Of a stretch of 64,000 bases of DNA, positions 47,468 through 58,450 are shown piece by piece. Made by a program: the position numbers and the translations under genes. This stretch comes from Phyto melanocephala (taxonomy: Eukaryota; Arthropoda; Insecta; Diptera; Rhinophoridae): positions 6,440,001 through 6,504,000 of the forward strand of contig OW799233.1 of the NCBI GenBank assembly GCA_941918925.1. Reading direction: 5' to 3'. How positions within the stretch are numbered: the stretch's first letter is position 1; each line of letters opens with the position of its first letter. The notes under the pieces were generated by a model, which saw nothing but the letters and a program-made list of their open reading frames with translations, was not told the origin of the DNA and made no database searches.

Positions 47468-47632
47468 TTATGTTTCTTATTAACTTTTTTTTATATAAAA
47501 ATGTGATGTATTGAAGTAAAAGTTATGTTATCAATAAATAAAAAAATGTACTGTTTTTTTTGAAAAGTACTGTTTTTTCCCCCTCAATGTACTTTTTTTT
47601 CACTTTTCGAATATGGCAACCCTAATTGGACA

Positions 47633-49159
47633 CGACTAAAAGAAAACTAAAAATAAAAAATATTGCGTGTATGAAGTAGAATGTATTTTTTACAAACAAA
47701 CAAAACAAAAGAGAATACAACAATCTTCTCCTCATCGTTATGAAATAAGTCAGATATGTGTGAGACATATCGTATACTAAATTTCCCAGACATGTCTGAC
47801 AGAAATTTGTATGCAAATTATTTGTAAAAAAATTTAAACGTTTGTCAGAATTGTCTGATTCACAAATCGTCCTACATTTTGCTGGCCGGGTATGAACATT
47901 TATTCCAATGAAAAGATATATCTCTGAAACATACACAATTTAAATGCACAAACAAACTGTAGAAGTAATAAATATGTTTAACATTCTCACAACAGACGGC
48001 TACTAGTATTTACTTATTTGCTTATTTAAGATTTTTAATATTTATTAATGTTTAAGTTGTACAAATGGGTATATGTATGTGTGTGTGTGTGTGTGTGTGT
48101 ATTTACAATTACAAATACTAGCAAAAGTATTAATGTTAAACATTTAAAATACTTTGTTATTCATAATCGTTAATGGGTCCCATTGAAAGTTTAATGTGCA
48201 ATAAATTAGAAATTATTGAGGCAGTTAAACTAATTAAAATGTTCTATTAGTGTCATTATAAATATTTATTTTATTTTGTTTTTCTACGTCTTTGTCATGT
48301 CTACATGAATATTTACAATTTAGTAAATGACACACAAGTTTTCAACCTCATACATTATATTTATGTTTAATTATGGATGGTACACATTTATAACACACAC
48401 AGTTGCAATTAATATAAATAATTTATAGATTTGTTTTAGGTAGTGTTAAAGGGGGAATATTATTTGTGAGGAAAGTTAGAACAAAGCTATTACGACTTTT
48501 ATAAATTGCAATTTTTATGGGATATTTCTAAAGACAAACGAGCAAGGTGTCGAAATGTTAGACATCGTTAGAGCGAGGTAAAAGGTTTTTATGAGTGTAA
48601 TTTAATTTTATTTCGCTATTTATGCGAAATACAAATTAACAGTAATAACAGTAATCTTTAAATATTAAATAAGTATTTTGTTTTTTTTTTTTTTTGTTTT
48701 AATTTTAAGTGCATTTAGATATTATCACAATTTAATCTAGGATTTTGTTGATTGCTAAACTAAATACTTGGCAGCAAAAAAAATAAAAAAATTAAAAATT
48801 ATTTCTAAACATTGCAATATTATAAATTTTGCTTGAGATATATGTAATAAAATATAGAAACAATTATACAAAATATTTCGTGTCATCTCTTGTGAATGTT
48901 GAAATTCAACATCGCATTTTGTCAAGGTTGAATCTCAAAGTTACTATTTTGTAACAAAATTAACTTTAAATTATAATTTTTGAAAATTTTTTTTCAACAA
49001 ATAATAAATATCAAAAGCTAATAAGAATCTAGAGAATTGTTTTCATAGCTACACTATAGAGCTACCGAATAGTAGAGCCAATATATTAAATAGCGAAGAA
49101 TTTCCATCACTCAGAATTACGTAAGAAAATGAAACTATGCAAAGAGAATTTTGCTTATA
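47633..49159. other. no gene recognised; one dispersed repeat and a (TG)n run
   Basis: 47755-47880 belongs to the GTCAGA-rich repeat family seen around 10.97-11.07 kb. A (TG)n microsatellite is at about 48078-48101. The rest is AT-rich without motif. Confidence 0.5.
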
Positions 49160-49620
49160 CAGGGTATGACAAAAATCACCATGGTGTTTAGAAATTTAAT
49201 AACTTTTTCTTTGGTATATTTTTTTTATAACTAAAGATTAAATAATGAAGAGAGACTAACAAAAAATCAAGAATTCAGATCCAATAACTGTTATTATATA
49301 AATCAGCAATACTTATTTCAAGGCAAAACATAATTGTTGTTTGCAATAGTGCAGCTAACAGCTATAAACTGTACGTCGTGTCCAATATTTGAACTGATGC
49401 AATTTACACGCTTACAAGGTTGAATTGAATAGGTTCAAAAGCTAAAGCCTACTGAATACTACAACAAATGGTTAGTTGAACAGACAGAAGTGAATGGTGA
49501 CTTTACAAAGAAAATCAACTTTAGCGACAAGAACACTTTTACCTAAGTTGATTCGTTAATAAACAGAATTGGGTAATTGAACCACCCTGAATACTATTTG
49601 CCATATAAAAAATGCTACTG
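49160..49620 (+). pseudogene. mariner fragment with left end
   Basis: After TA, the end reads CAGGGTATGACAAAAATCAC. A decayed transposase piece follows at 49440-49575: LKPTEYYNKWLVEQTEVNG, DFTKKINFSDKNTFT (first catalytic aspartate block, EAHF mutated) and a VNxxNRIG-like trace. No second or third catalytic block and no right end are found before the next element begins. Confidence 0.62.
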
Positions 49621-49856
49621 GAAGGCAACAAAAAAAAAAAAACAGTTTTGTACTGGATCCTTGCTAACGATGAAAAATAGTTTTATAACATTAACTCGAA
49701 GCATAACGGATAGTATGTGTGACTCAGCCAAAAATCTAAATCGACACAAAAAATATATATTTAGGGTACTGGTGCACCATGTAATGCTTAGTTTTTGGTA
49801 GGAGCAAAGAGATTGTACCTTACTGCTAAAATCTTGCACCTTTGACCAAATTGGCT

Positions 49857-51127
49857 TAAGGGGTGTCTCGAAATGCTTTTTTACATTTTAAAATGTCTCT
49901 TAAATCTAGTTCTTTTCAAACAAAAAAAACATTTTATTGGCGTTATGGAGAAAATATTCTAAACTTTATTATGCAAAAAACCAAAGTTCCAAATTTTATT
50001 TTCTTTTGCAATATTTCGCACTTTTTTCTTAACGGTTTGCATTAAACGTTGGACTCACGTTTTACCGAAGTGTTTGATAGCTTTTTTCCAAATAAATCCA
50101 AATTTTTTTTACATTTGCAGAAGGTACTGCTTAATTATAGCCCAATAGCGTTCAATAGGCCTTAGCTCTGGACAATTAGGTGGATACATGTTTTTCGGTA
50201 CAAAATTTATTTTGTTGGCCTCATATTTACCACTCAAGGACGTCTTTGCTGTAGTGGCAGCTTGCCAAGTCAGGCCAAAACAGTGGAGGTATATTGTGGC
50301 TTCCGTGTAATGGCAATACAGCCTTTTTCAGGCACTCATTAATATAAAATTGGCTGTTCATTGTACGATTCACAATGATTGCCTTTGAAGTTTTCCCACA
50401 TGTACATATTGCTTGCCATATAATATATTTTTTGGCGAATTTTGAAATCTTTTTATACTTAAATTTATCGGAAACATTAGCTATTTTATTAGAAACATAA
50501 AAACCCTGACCAGGAAGCTCTGAATAGTCAGCCTTACAATAGGTTTCATCGTCCATTAAAATACATCCATTAAAATTATTTAATTTGTGACGTATCAACT
50601 GTCTTGCTCTTATTCTTGCTGCTTTTGTTCCTTTTTCGTTTCGGTGTGGAGCCTTCTTGACTTTGAATGTTCTTAAATTTTCTTTTTTCTTTATTCGTTC
50701 TACAAGCGACTTCGAAATATTTAGTTTTCGTGCGATATTGCGAATGGAAAAGTTTTGATTTTGCTTTTTAACGATTTGAGGATTCCTAAAACCACGAGGC
50801 CCTCCAACTTCCTTGTGCTTAATAGACAAGTCTTTTTAGAATTTAAAAATAACGTAACGGGCAATCTGTCTGGATACTTTTGCCCGTCGCGCAACTTCAG
50901 CCTAAGAAAGTTGTTTATTTTCATTATAAATATCCACAATATTTTTTCTCACTTTTTCTCTATTTGACGACATTTTAAATACGGATTAAATGATTTGAAT
51001 AAACTAATTAACAAAGTGTTGTTGACACTTATAACTATCACAGAGTGGAACAAAAAATTAATTAAATAATAATTGTTTGCGTAGTGCCCTGTAAAAAATG
51101 TCAAAAAGCATTTCGAGACATCCCTTA
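49857..51127 (-). mobile_element. Tc1/mariner-superfamily element with both ends, 1267 bp
   Basis: The body is 49859-51125 with inverted ends AGGGRTGTCTCGAAATGCTT that stay similar for about 30 bp, flanked by TA on both sides. The length fits a complete single-gene element. It carries a transposase pseudogene on the minus strand (50045-50973). Family A copy 5 starts 30 bp to its right. Confidence 0.85.
50045..50973 (-). pseudogene. Tc1/mariner-superfamily transposase, DD37E-like, broken
   Basis: ATG at 50973 (MSSNREKVRKNIVDIYNENK), then in-frame stops near 50902 and 50842. A clean frame from about 50829 to 50227 holds the helix-turn-helix region (NIARKLNISKSLVERIKKK), CILMDDETYCKADYSELPGQ (first catalytic aspartate), IIWQAICTCGKTS, NSQFYINECLKKAVLPL and FWPDLASCHYSKDVLEW (second aspartate). 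After a one-base frame break it goes on as KYEANKINFVPKNMYPPNCP and ELRPIERYWAIIKQ. About 37-38 residues separate the second aspartate from the glutamate of RPIERYW, close to the DD37E spacing known from insects. All three catalytic residues survive, but two stops and a frameshift disable it. Confidence 0.85.
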
Positions 51128-51154
51128 TATTTCTTTGTAGAATTTAATAAAAAA

Positions 51155-52042
51155 CAAGTAAGAGCGCTACATTCGGCCGTGCCGAATCTTATATACCCTT
51201 CAAAACGTGTAGTCATGCAATAACAGTAGTTTGTATCACCATTCATCTCATATGAAATACGTACATACATATAAAAAATATACATATATAAAAAACATCT
51301 CATTGTAAAATTATAAATTTACGTATGTGTGTTAAAAAAAAAATAAAAAAAAAATTTAAAAAAAAATTTAAAAAAAAAATTTAAAAAAAATATTAAAAAA
51401 AAATTTTTTTAAAAATAATTAAAATATATATAATTAATATAAAACAAAAAAAAATAAAAAATAAAAAAAAATTAAAAAAAAACAAATAAAAAAATTAAAA
51501 AAAAAAAATAATAAAAATATAAATAATATATTAAATAAAAAATAAAAAAAAAATTAAAAAAAAAAATTTTAAAAAAAATTTTTAAAATATAAAAAAAAAT
51601 TTTTTTTGGCTCAGCTGGGATTCGATCCCACGTTTACTTTAGTTAATATACAAGTTTGTATGTATGTATGTTGTTGTTGTAATGTTGTTTTTGTGAAAAA
51701 AAAATCGAGGTGGTCGTGGGTTTTTGCTCATATCTCAGTTGTTTATGTACCGATGTTTCTGATTTTCAATAGCGATATACTCCCGAATATTTCTGATATT
51801 TTAATACCTCACCCGGGTCCAAGCGATGTCGGGGGGCTTCAAAAAGTTGATTTCAACATACACACGGACAGACGGTCAGACGGACAGACGGACAGACGGA
51901 CAGACTGACAGAGCTTAATCGACTCCCCTATTCATAAGCTTTCAGAAAATATATACTTTATGGGGTCGGAAATGAAAATTGTAGAAATTTCACACGGAAT
52001 GACAAACCTATATATACCCTTTTTCACTGTGTGAAGGGTATA
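51155..52042 (-). mobile_element. Helentron/mini-me-like element, family A copy 5
   Basis: Full-length copy in reverse orientation, 888 bp. Its 3' end is CAAGTAAGAGCGCTACATTC with the palindrome ATTCGGCCGTGCCGAAT at the left. The A/T core is at 51330-51610, a clean GACA/GACG run at about 51864-51910, and the 5' hairpin end GAAGGGTATA at the right. Closely similar to copies 1 and 2. Confidence 0.75.
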
Positions 52043-53378
52043 ATAAATAAATTAGAGTTTTATCTCACACGCTTTATAGTGCGGATCTCGCGTCAAATCA
52101 AATACTTTTTATCTCGGCCGATTTAGAATGCTCTCTTTGCAATGCACTGGATTTTGTAATAAATTGGAAAATTATGTTAGCTTATTCCTGGCCTCAAAAG
52201 ATAAACAGTTCTTTTGGCGCCGAATCTATATATTGTCAATAAGATGGTAAAATCTCATAGATAATAGTGACTTAAATTTTGAATTATTTTATATTGTACA
52301 AATATTGCAAAAAAGAATATACAAAAATTAAAAAAAAATCACACTTTTTTTAAATTTACACCGATTTATACATTTAGATATGTATGCAATTTATTTAACA
52401 ACATCATTAGCGAAATATCTGTCATAAATCCTATTTACTTTTTTGAAAGAGCTCAAGTCATAGTACGCAAAAAATTATGTTTGTGAATACAATTTCATTT
52501 TTTTCGCTTGTTTTTTGGATTATGCTCTGAATTAAAAAAGATAAAAGTTGTGAGTCAAATTCTATTTAGTATTTTTATTTTTTTTCATTCTTTTCACAAA
52601 TAATATAAAAATATTTTTTTTTATTGATTTCGTTTGCAATACAATTTCTATTTTTAATATTCGTCGTGTTTCATTCTTCTCACAAATTTAATATATTTCA
52701 TTCTAAGCAAAATGAATCAAAAACGAAAAATTTGTTTTAAAAATTTCCTCTTTTTATTTGTTGTTGTTTGTGGTATGAAAAAAATTTTAACATTAAATAA
52801 TGTACAGTTGCAATCATAATAATTTAACAGATTGGATTTTGCTTATATGTATATAAATAGCTGTATCGTGTATAAATATTATATTTTATATATCCATACA
52901 TACATATATAATATTTTTATCCTCATAAATTTAATTATAATTGATTTAAAGATGCGGGCAAGAAAAACAACTTTATAGGTCTAATAAAATAATTAGGCAT
53001 TTATATAAAAAGGTAAAGTCTTAAAAGGATATGCGTATTAGCAAAACACATATATAAACATATGTATATACCTGAAAATGTAAACAGAAAATTCATTATA
53101 TTCCTAATTTTTTTTACTCAGTAAAGTAAAAATCCTTGTTTGTCTTAAATTGAAACTCGGTATAAAAGCTACTTTATATATAAGCATATGTCAAGCGCCT
53201 ATAGGTAAAAAGTTGTGTGTCACACTGTACCCAATGCCTCTTTTAACAACAACAATACCTAAAAAACAAACGACATCAATAAAAAGGTATATGTGAAAAT
53301 CATCCCTTGCAAGGAATACAACACAAAAAATTTTTTTGGCGCCACATAAAAAAAATGTGTGTATAGAAAAATATGTAA
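52043..53378. other. no gene recognised
   Basis: AT-rich, no motif on either strand. Confidence 0.55.
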
Positions 53379-53774
53379 TACAGTCGGATTCGGTTAAGCT
53401 GCCGCCGTTTAATTGAAAAAATCACTTAACTACAATTAAATATTTTTACTATATTTTAAAGAAAATGAGTTCGCGTAAGGGAAAATCAGTTTTACAGCTT
53501 TTATGTTTTTAAAGCTACAAACTTCAATAAAGCAAACACTGCTTAGTAGAAAAAATTTCTGATTAATATACGACGAAATACAATGCGAGAGCTAATTTGT
53601 TGCACTGTAGTGCAACATTTTCTCTTATTTTGTTTAAAACAATATAAAAAGTAGAAAAGCTATTTAACCAAAATGGTTTCAATTTGTCCAACGTTTTTTA
53701 TTAATGAAAATCTTGCATAAGCCAAAAAAATAAATCCTTCAATTATCAATTTCCCTTACCCGAATCCGACTGTA
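53379..53774. mobile_element. pogo-like MITE, 392 bp
   Basis: The body is 53381-53772 with inverted ends CAGTCGGATTCGGKTAAG, flanked by TA on both sides. TIRs beginning CAGT with TA duplications are typical of the pogo/Tigger group. The middle is AT-rich, with a small TTGCACTGTAGTGCAA palindrome at about 53603, and is non-coding. Confidence 0.75.
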
Positions 53775-54136
53775 TACGTGTAATGTTTGTAAGTATGATG
53801 TTTGTGTACCGCTTAGCAGTTTAAAAAACCAACTCAAAATTAAGAAGTATTGCTTTTATGAATGCAAGAAATACAAAAACAAAAACATACGTATGAAACA
53901 TTGTTCTTCCGGCGCCTAATATTCTTAATAAAATTGTGTATGAATTCATGTCCCAAAAAATTAAAAAACAAGTTGCCACAAGTATTAACCTAAGATTCTT
54001 TACAAAAATTCCCATAATACAATTTTAACAAATTTATTGATTTGTATTAGTTTAATTTTTATTTTTTCATCGGACAGTAATTCAAAAAAGATATATATAT
54101 GAGCCTAAATAAAAACAAAATATATAAAAATAAATA
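53775..54136. other. no gene recognised
   Basis: AT-rich; possibly part of the hAT element whose C-terminus follows, but no ends are visible. Confidence 0.45.
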
Positions 54137-54424
54137 TTATATCATATGTAATTGTTCCGTGGTTTCGTTTTTTATTGTTACATATTCAATTAAATTCTTA
54201 TTTAGTTTTACTAAAAGCAAATTGTTTATAGTATCTTTTGATCTCATTTTTGTTAATATTATTGAGAGAGCACTAAAAGCTCTTTCGACGGAAACTTGTG
54301 TTGCCGGGACAATAAACTGAAGCAATTTTTCATGGCTGATATATTGTGAAGATACGATCAAACTACTTGTCAAGCCTTTCGTAGTATTTGTAAAAATGTG
54401 TTTGTTTGTATTATACCGTGGCAT
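54137..54424 (-). pseudogene. hAT transposase C-terminal (dimerisation) fragment
   Basis: An open stretch of 95 codons on the minus strand. It holds LLQFIVPATQVSVERAFSAL, then SIILTKMRSKDTINNLLLVK and LNKNLIEY, the signature of the hAT family dimerisation domain (P-x-x-SxxxERxFS, then R-x-x-L-x-x-x-x-x-x-x-L). It ends the protein, as in the family. The catalytic and BED zinc-finger parts are missing upstream (54425 onward). A separate insertion from the hAT-like element at 43.6-47.6 kb, unless both belong to one family. Confidence 0.8.
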
Positions 54425-56764
54425 TGTTGTGTGTCTCTTTTTATATCAATCATTATCGGTGTAACACATACAATCACATTTTTTACAAAGCCTATCACAA
54501 TGCTTTCTAAGTTGCTTGAAGCATTAAATAACAGCAGGCTGGCAACTTAAATCTGTCCAAATTGAAATACATACGATGTTTGACGCCATCATAGCTGCAC
54601 GCCTACATTTGGCGGTGGCGCCTATATAATTTTGAATATACATGTTTTTATAACAAAAACTTTTAGGGATAAAAAAGAACGAAAATTGTATGTACATTTA
54701 TTTATAAAACTAATTTACGATTCAAGTAAAAATTCCACAAATATAATAGAAAAAATCAGATAAATCAGATTCATAGTTTTTGTTTTATTATACCTAAGCC
54801 TTATTTGTATTTTTGTTGATCACTTAATATTTTACATGCATATATTCATACGTACATACATGCATAAAATATATTAACTAAAAATTATAATTTTTTTAAT
54901 ATATTCTTTAATTCCTAAAATGGTACAATTGTTCCCATTAACACAACAAAAATGATAAACTACAATGGCAACGCTGCTAACTTTTCTTCAAGGTAAATAA
55001 AAATTCTATTTGTGAAACGATTTTTTTTTAATTTTTCGATTATGTTCTTTGAATGAATGATTCATGTAAGGAATTTTATATATAAATTGTGGTGAGAAAT
55101 TTATTTTAAATTTTTTTAAAATATCATTTGTCTCGCAACTTTTATTTTTAAAATTCGGAAAACAAAACAAATTATTCGTCACAATGTGGAAAATTGAATT
55201 CATTCAAATTAATATCATTCATGATTAATATCTATTCGATTGATTTGCGTACTATGGCTCAAGTTGCTCGTAATACTCTTAACCAAAACAAATGCATAAT
55301 TCTTTTCTTGGTGTAAATTATATCGCACTCTTTTAAAAATTATTGCAAATTGTAACCGTTTCAGTCGCACAACATGTGCCTTTTTAATTTCTTTAAACAT
55401 ACACAATTTTAAGCTTTTAAAAAGGCAAAAAACAAAAAGTCATTTATTTCACATTCTCTGATTGTATCTGTGCAAAAGTGTCATGGCATAATATGTGTTC
55501 TTTATAACATGATTTAAAATTTTTGAAAATCATTTTATAGCCGGACCCCTAGTTATATGATTTATGTTTTTTTTTTATCGCCATCGAAAAATTTATTACG
55601 TTTATGTTGACTTAATTAAATTCACGAAATTCCTTGACCCAATTGAATTGAATATTTCTTATAAATACAAACATTAATATTTAATAAATTTTTACTACCA
55701 CCCAAGTTGTTCTTTATACTTAAATACCTGGTCTTAAAGTTTTGTGTTTATTTATATTCATACAATTAAAATGTAAGATTCTGTTGCGTGAAGAAGAAGA
55801 AGAAAAACATCCACGTTAAGTTGTTTTTCTCTTACCTTTCTGCTCACCACATTACCTTCACTTCAAACACGTATGCTTGCATATGAGCCAGTAAGGAAAT
55901 TAAAGCACTACCACATTTCCATTTAAGCGGGATTTCTTAATGGTTTAAAAAAACTGCAAAAATGTTTTAAAAATTTCAATATATTAAGGTTTCTCAAATA
56001 CACTATTTACAAATGTTTTTCGATTTAAGAAAAAATTTTGAAATTTAAGAGTAATTTATCAAAACACAAACTAGATTTGTAGGCCCTGCTTAAATTTTAT
56101 TTATAGAAAATTAAGGTTACACCTTCACTTTAATGCCTTCCTCCCATATAAGACGTTTGCTTATATTCATTTGTTTTCTATATGGATATAAATTTTAGAT
56201 GAATAACTCCGTGTTTTGATATTTCAATTGATTTCATTATTAAAAATCACTGCTTTACGCTTACTCTAAAGACCGCCCACCACATAAGGCACATGTGCTA
56301 TCAAAATGTATTTTTTTATATTATTAAATTTTTAAATGAGTGAATTTACTTGAATTTAATTAGCAAATTTTATGTGGTGCACGCCTACTTACTAATTATA
56401 TATTATATTTTTAAATTGAATTTTTGTTTTATCGAACTATTCTGTTTAAGCTAATATTTTAAATTTTAATCAGGCTTGAGTTATTTATTTACTTTATTAA
56501 TATTATTTTTTATTAATAAAACAAATTCTCTGTAACAATAAGAATGTCAGTATGAAATCCAGCCTGATTAAAATTTAATTTATTAATTTATGTTTTTATT
56601 CAAACTTATGTAAGTAGGCAGTGCCACATCTACACAAACTAAAGTGTGTCTCAGTATAATACCCACTTTTTAAGTTAAGTGTCATTTTATTTTATGCTAA
56701 ATACAACCTTGAAGTTTGTTAGCTTAACACATATTTATTCCGATTTTTAAAAATGAAGCACTCT
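54425..56764. other. no gene recognised
   Basis: 54425-54640 is less AT-rich and may be decayed hAT sequence. The remainder is AT-rich, with a GAAGAA run near 55788-55806. No supported frame. Confidence 0.5.
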
Positions 56765-58450
56765 ACGAAAGAACATCTCTTTATAATTGTGAAAACTTGT
56801 TACGAAAATGTGAAAAGTTATGCTGAGACCGCGCGCAAACTTTGAAGAAATTTCAGCCGAAAATATTCACCTAATGTGTCGACCATTCGAAGTGTGGTTT
56901 AAAAATTTAAACAAACCAGATTATGGACAGTAAGACTCCTGTGCATCTACATACCTGCCGATCTCTTAAAAACCTTCCTATTGTAAAGGAGAGTGTTGCC
57001 GAAATCCCCGAAAATATTAATTCGGCTCAGTTTTTATTAACATAAATTTTCACAACGCACTACCCAGCGATTCTTGACACAAGATTCCAACTGTCACACA
57101 TAGAAAAATAAGCATACTTAGGAGCTCAAACTTGCAAAAGGTGCTGGAAGTTCGTTAAGTATATTATGACGCAATGGGAAGACAATGCCATTTTTTTTTT
57201 TAAAAGTCATCTTTTACGATGAAGTGCATTTTCATCTGAATGACTTTGTGAGAACATGAAATTTTTGAATTTGGGGCTTATAATTTTCTTTCTCACGCAG
57301 TCTGTAAGAAAACAAGTAACAGTGTTATATTCGGCCGTGCCGAATCTTATATACCCTTCACAACGTGTAGTCATGCAATAACAATTGTTTGTATCACCAT
57401 TCATCCCATATAAAATACGTGCATACGTACACGTTAGAATAAATGTGCCATCGAATCCCAGCTGAGCCAGAAAAATTTTATTTTATTTTATTTAATATAT
57501 TATTTATATTTTATTATTTTTTTTATATTTTTTTTAAATTTTTTTAAAAAATTTTTTTAGAAAAATTTTTAAAAAATTTTTTTAAATTTTTTTTTAAATT
57601 TTTTTTAAATTTTTTTTTTTTTAGTTTTTTTTATTATTTTTTTCTTATTTTTAATATTTTTTTTTTTTTTTGTAATTTTTTTGTTTGGTATGTTTTTTAC
57701 ATGTATCTATGTATGTATGTTGTTGTTGTAATTGTGAAAAAAACGAGGTGGTCGTGGTTTTTTGCTCATATCTCAGAAAGTTATGGGGCGATTGTGCTGA
57801 ATTTCAATAGCGATTAATTCCTGGATTATTCCAAGAGATTGATACTATATACAGATCTGAGGAACATATAGTTGCTTCTAAAAGTTGATTTCAACCAACA
57901 CACGGACAGACGGGCAGACGGACAGACGGACAGACGGATAGACGGACAGACGGACAGACGGTCAGGGCTTAATCGACTCCTCTATTCATAAGCTTTCAGA
58001 AAATATATACTTTATGGGGTCGGAAATGAAAATTGTAGAAATTACAAACGGAATGACAAAGCTATATATACCTTTGTGCACCACAGGTGAAGGGTATAAA
58101 AATTACAAACGGAATGACAAAGCTATATATACCCTTGTGCACCACAGGTGAAGGGTATAAAAATGCACCTTCAACGACCAACTTTCTAGGTACAAATTTT
58201 GATCAGGCAGCGTGATTGGGCCTTAGTTTTTTGAAAATAGGGCCGATATTGCAGTGTGAGTGAATGATATTCATTCCGTGTGACCTCATATGGACGGCAT
58301 GGATCTGTGCGACGTGTGATTTCAGCAAAATAGTGCAATCTACGATGCCGCCTATTTATTGCAGCAACGATTTCCAGAACATAATTTTCTCAAGAAATTC
58401 CGATAACAGTTGTCCATCAAGATCATGCAAATTAGCGTCCTATAATTAAC
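56765..58450 (+). pseudogene. mariner transposase pseudogene split by Helentron A6
   Basis: Left half (56765-57290): STKEHLFIIVKTCYENVKSY, AETARKL, SPNVSTIRSVV, and FYDEVHFHLNDFVRT (first catalytic block) near 57210-57260, then an IWG-like trace. Right half (58160-58450): GPILQ / FFENRADIAVSVND, MDGMDLCDV, FQQNSAIYDAAYLLQQRFPE (second catalytic block) and FSRNSDNSCPSRSCKLASYN (third block, aspartate replaced by K). Several stops and frameshifts. The two halves fit together on the same strand with A6 between them. Confidence 0.72.
57313..58159 (-). mobile_element. Helentron/mini-me-like element, family A copy 6, 5' end duplicated
   Basis: Reverse orientation. The 3' end CAAGTAACAGTG with the ATTCGGCCGTGCCGAAT palindrome is at the left, a GACA/GACG run is at 57902-57962 and the 5' hairpin end is at the right. 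The terminal 60 bp (ATTACAAACGGAATGACAAA ... GGTGAAGGGTATAAAA) occur twice in tandem (58041-58100 and 58101-58159). The middle differs from copies 1, 2 and 5, so this is a subfamily. Inserted in a mariner. Confidence 0.72.

Larger units (their letters stand above)
43576..47632. mobile_element. hAT-like element with 8-bp target duplication, host to later insertions
   Basis: The body is 43584-47624. It starts TAGGGTTGTCAT and ends ATGGCAACCCTA; the flanks ATTGGGCA (43576-43583) and ATTGGACA (47625-47632) differ by one base. The TAGGGTTGYCA ends and 8-bp duplication are hAT hallmarks. Just inside each end are many GTACTGTTTT / AAACAGTAC motifs. No transposase is visible, so it is non-autonomous. 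Without Helentron B2 and the small MITE it would be about 1.4 kb. Confidence 0.75.

Noticed and set aside
54530..54975. hAT ends (CAGGCTGGCAAC and an inverted GGCAACGCTGC) around the hAT C-terminal fragment
   Set aside because: The words match poorly and both lie on the same side of the coding fragment, so they cannot bracket it.
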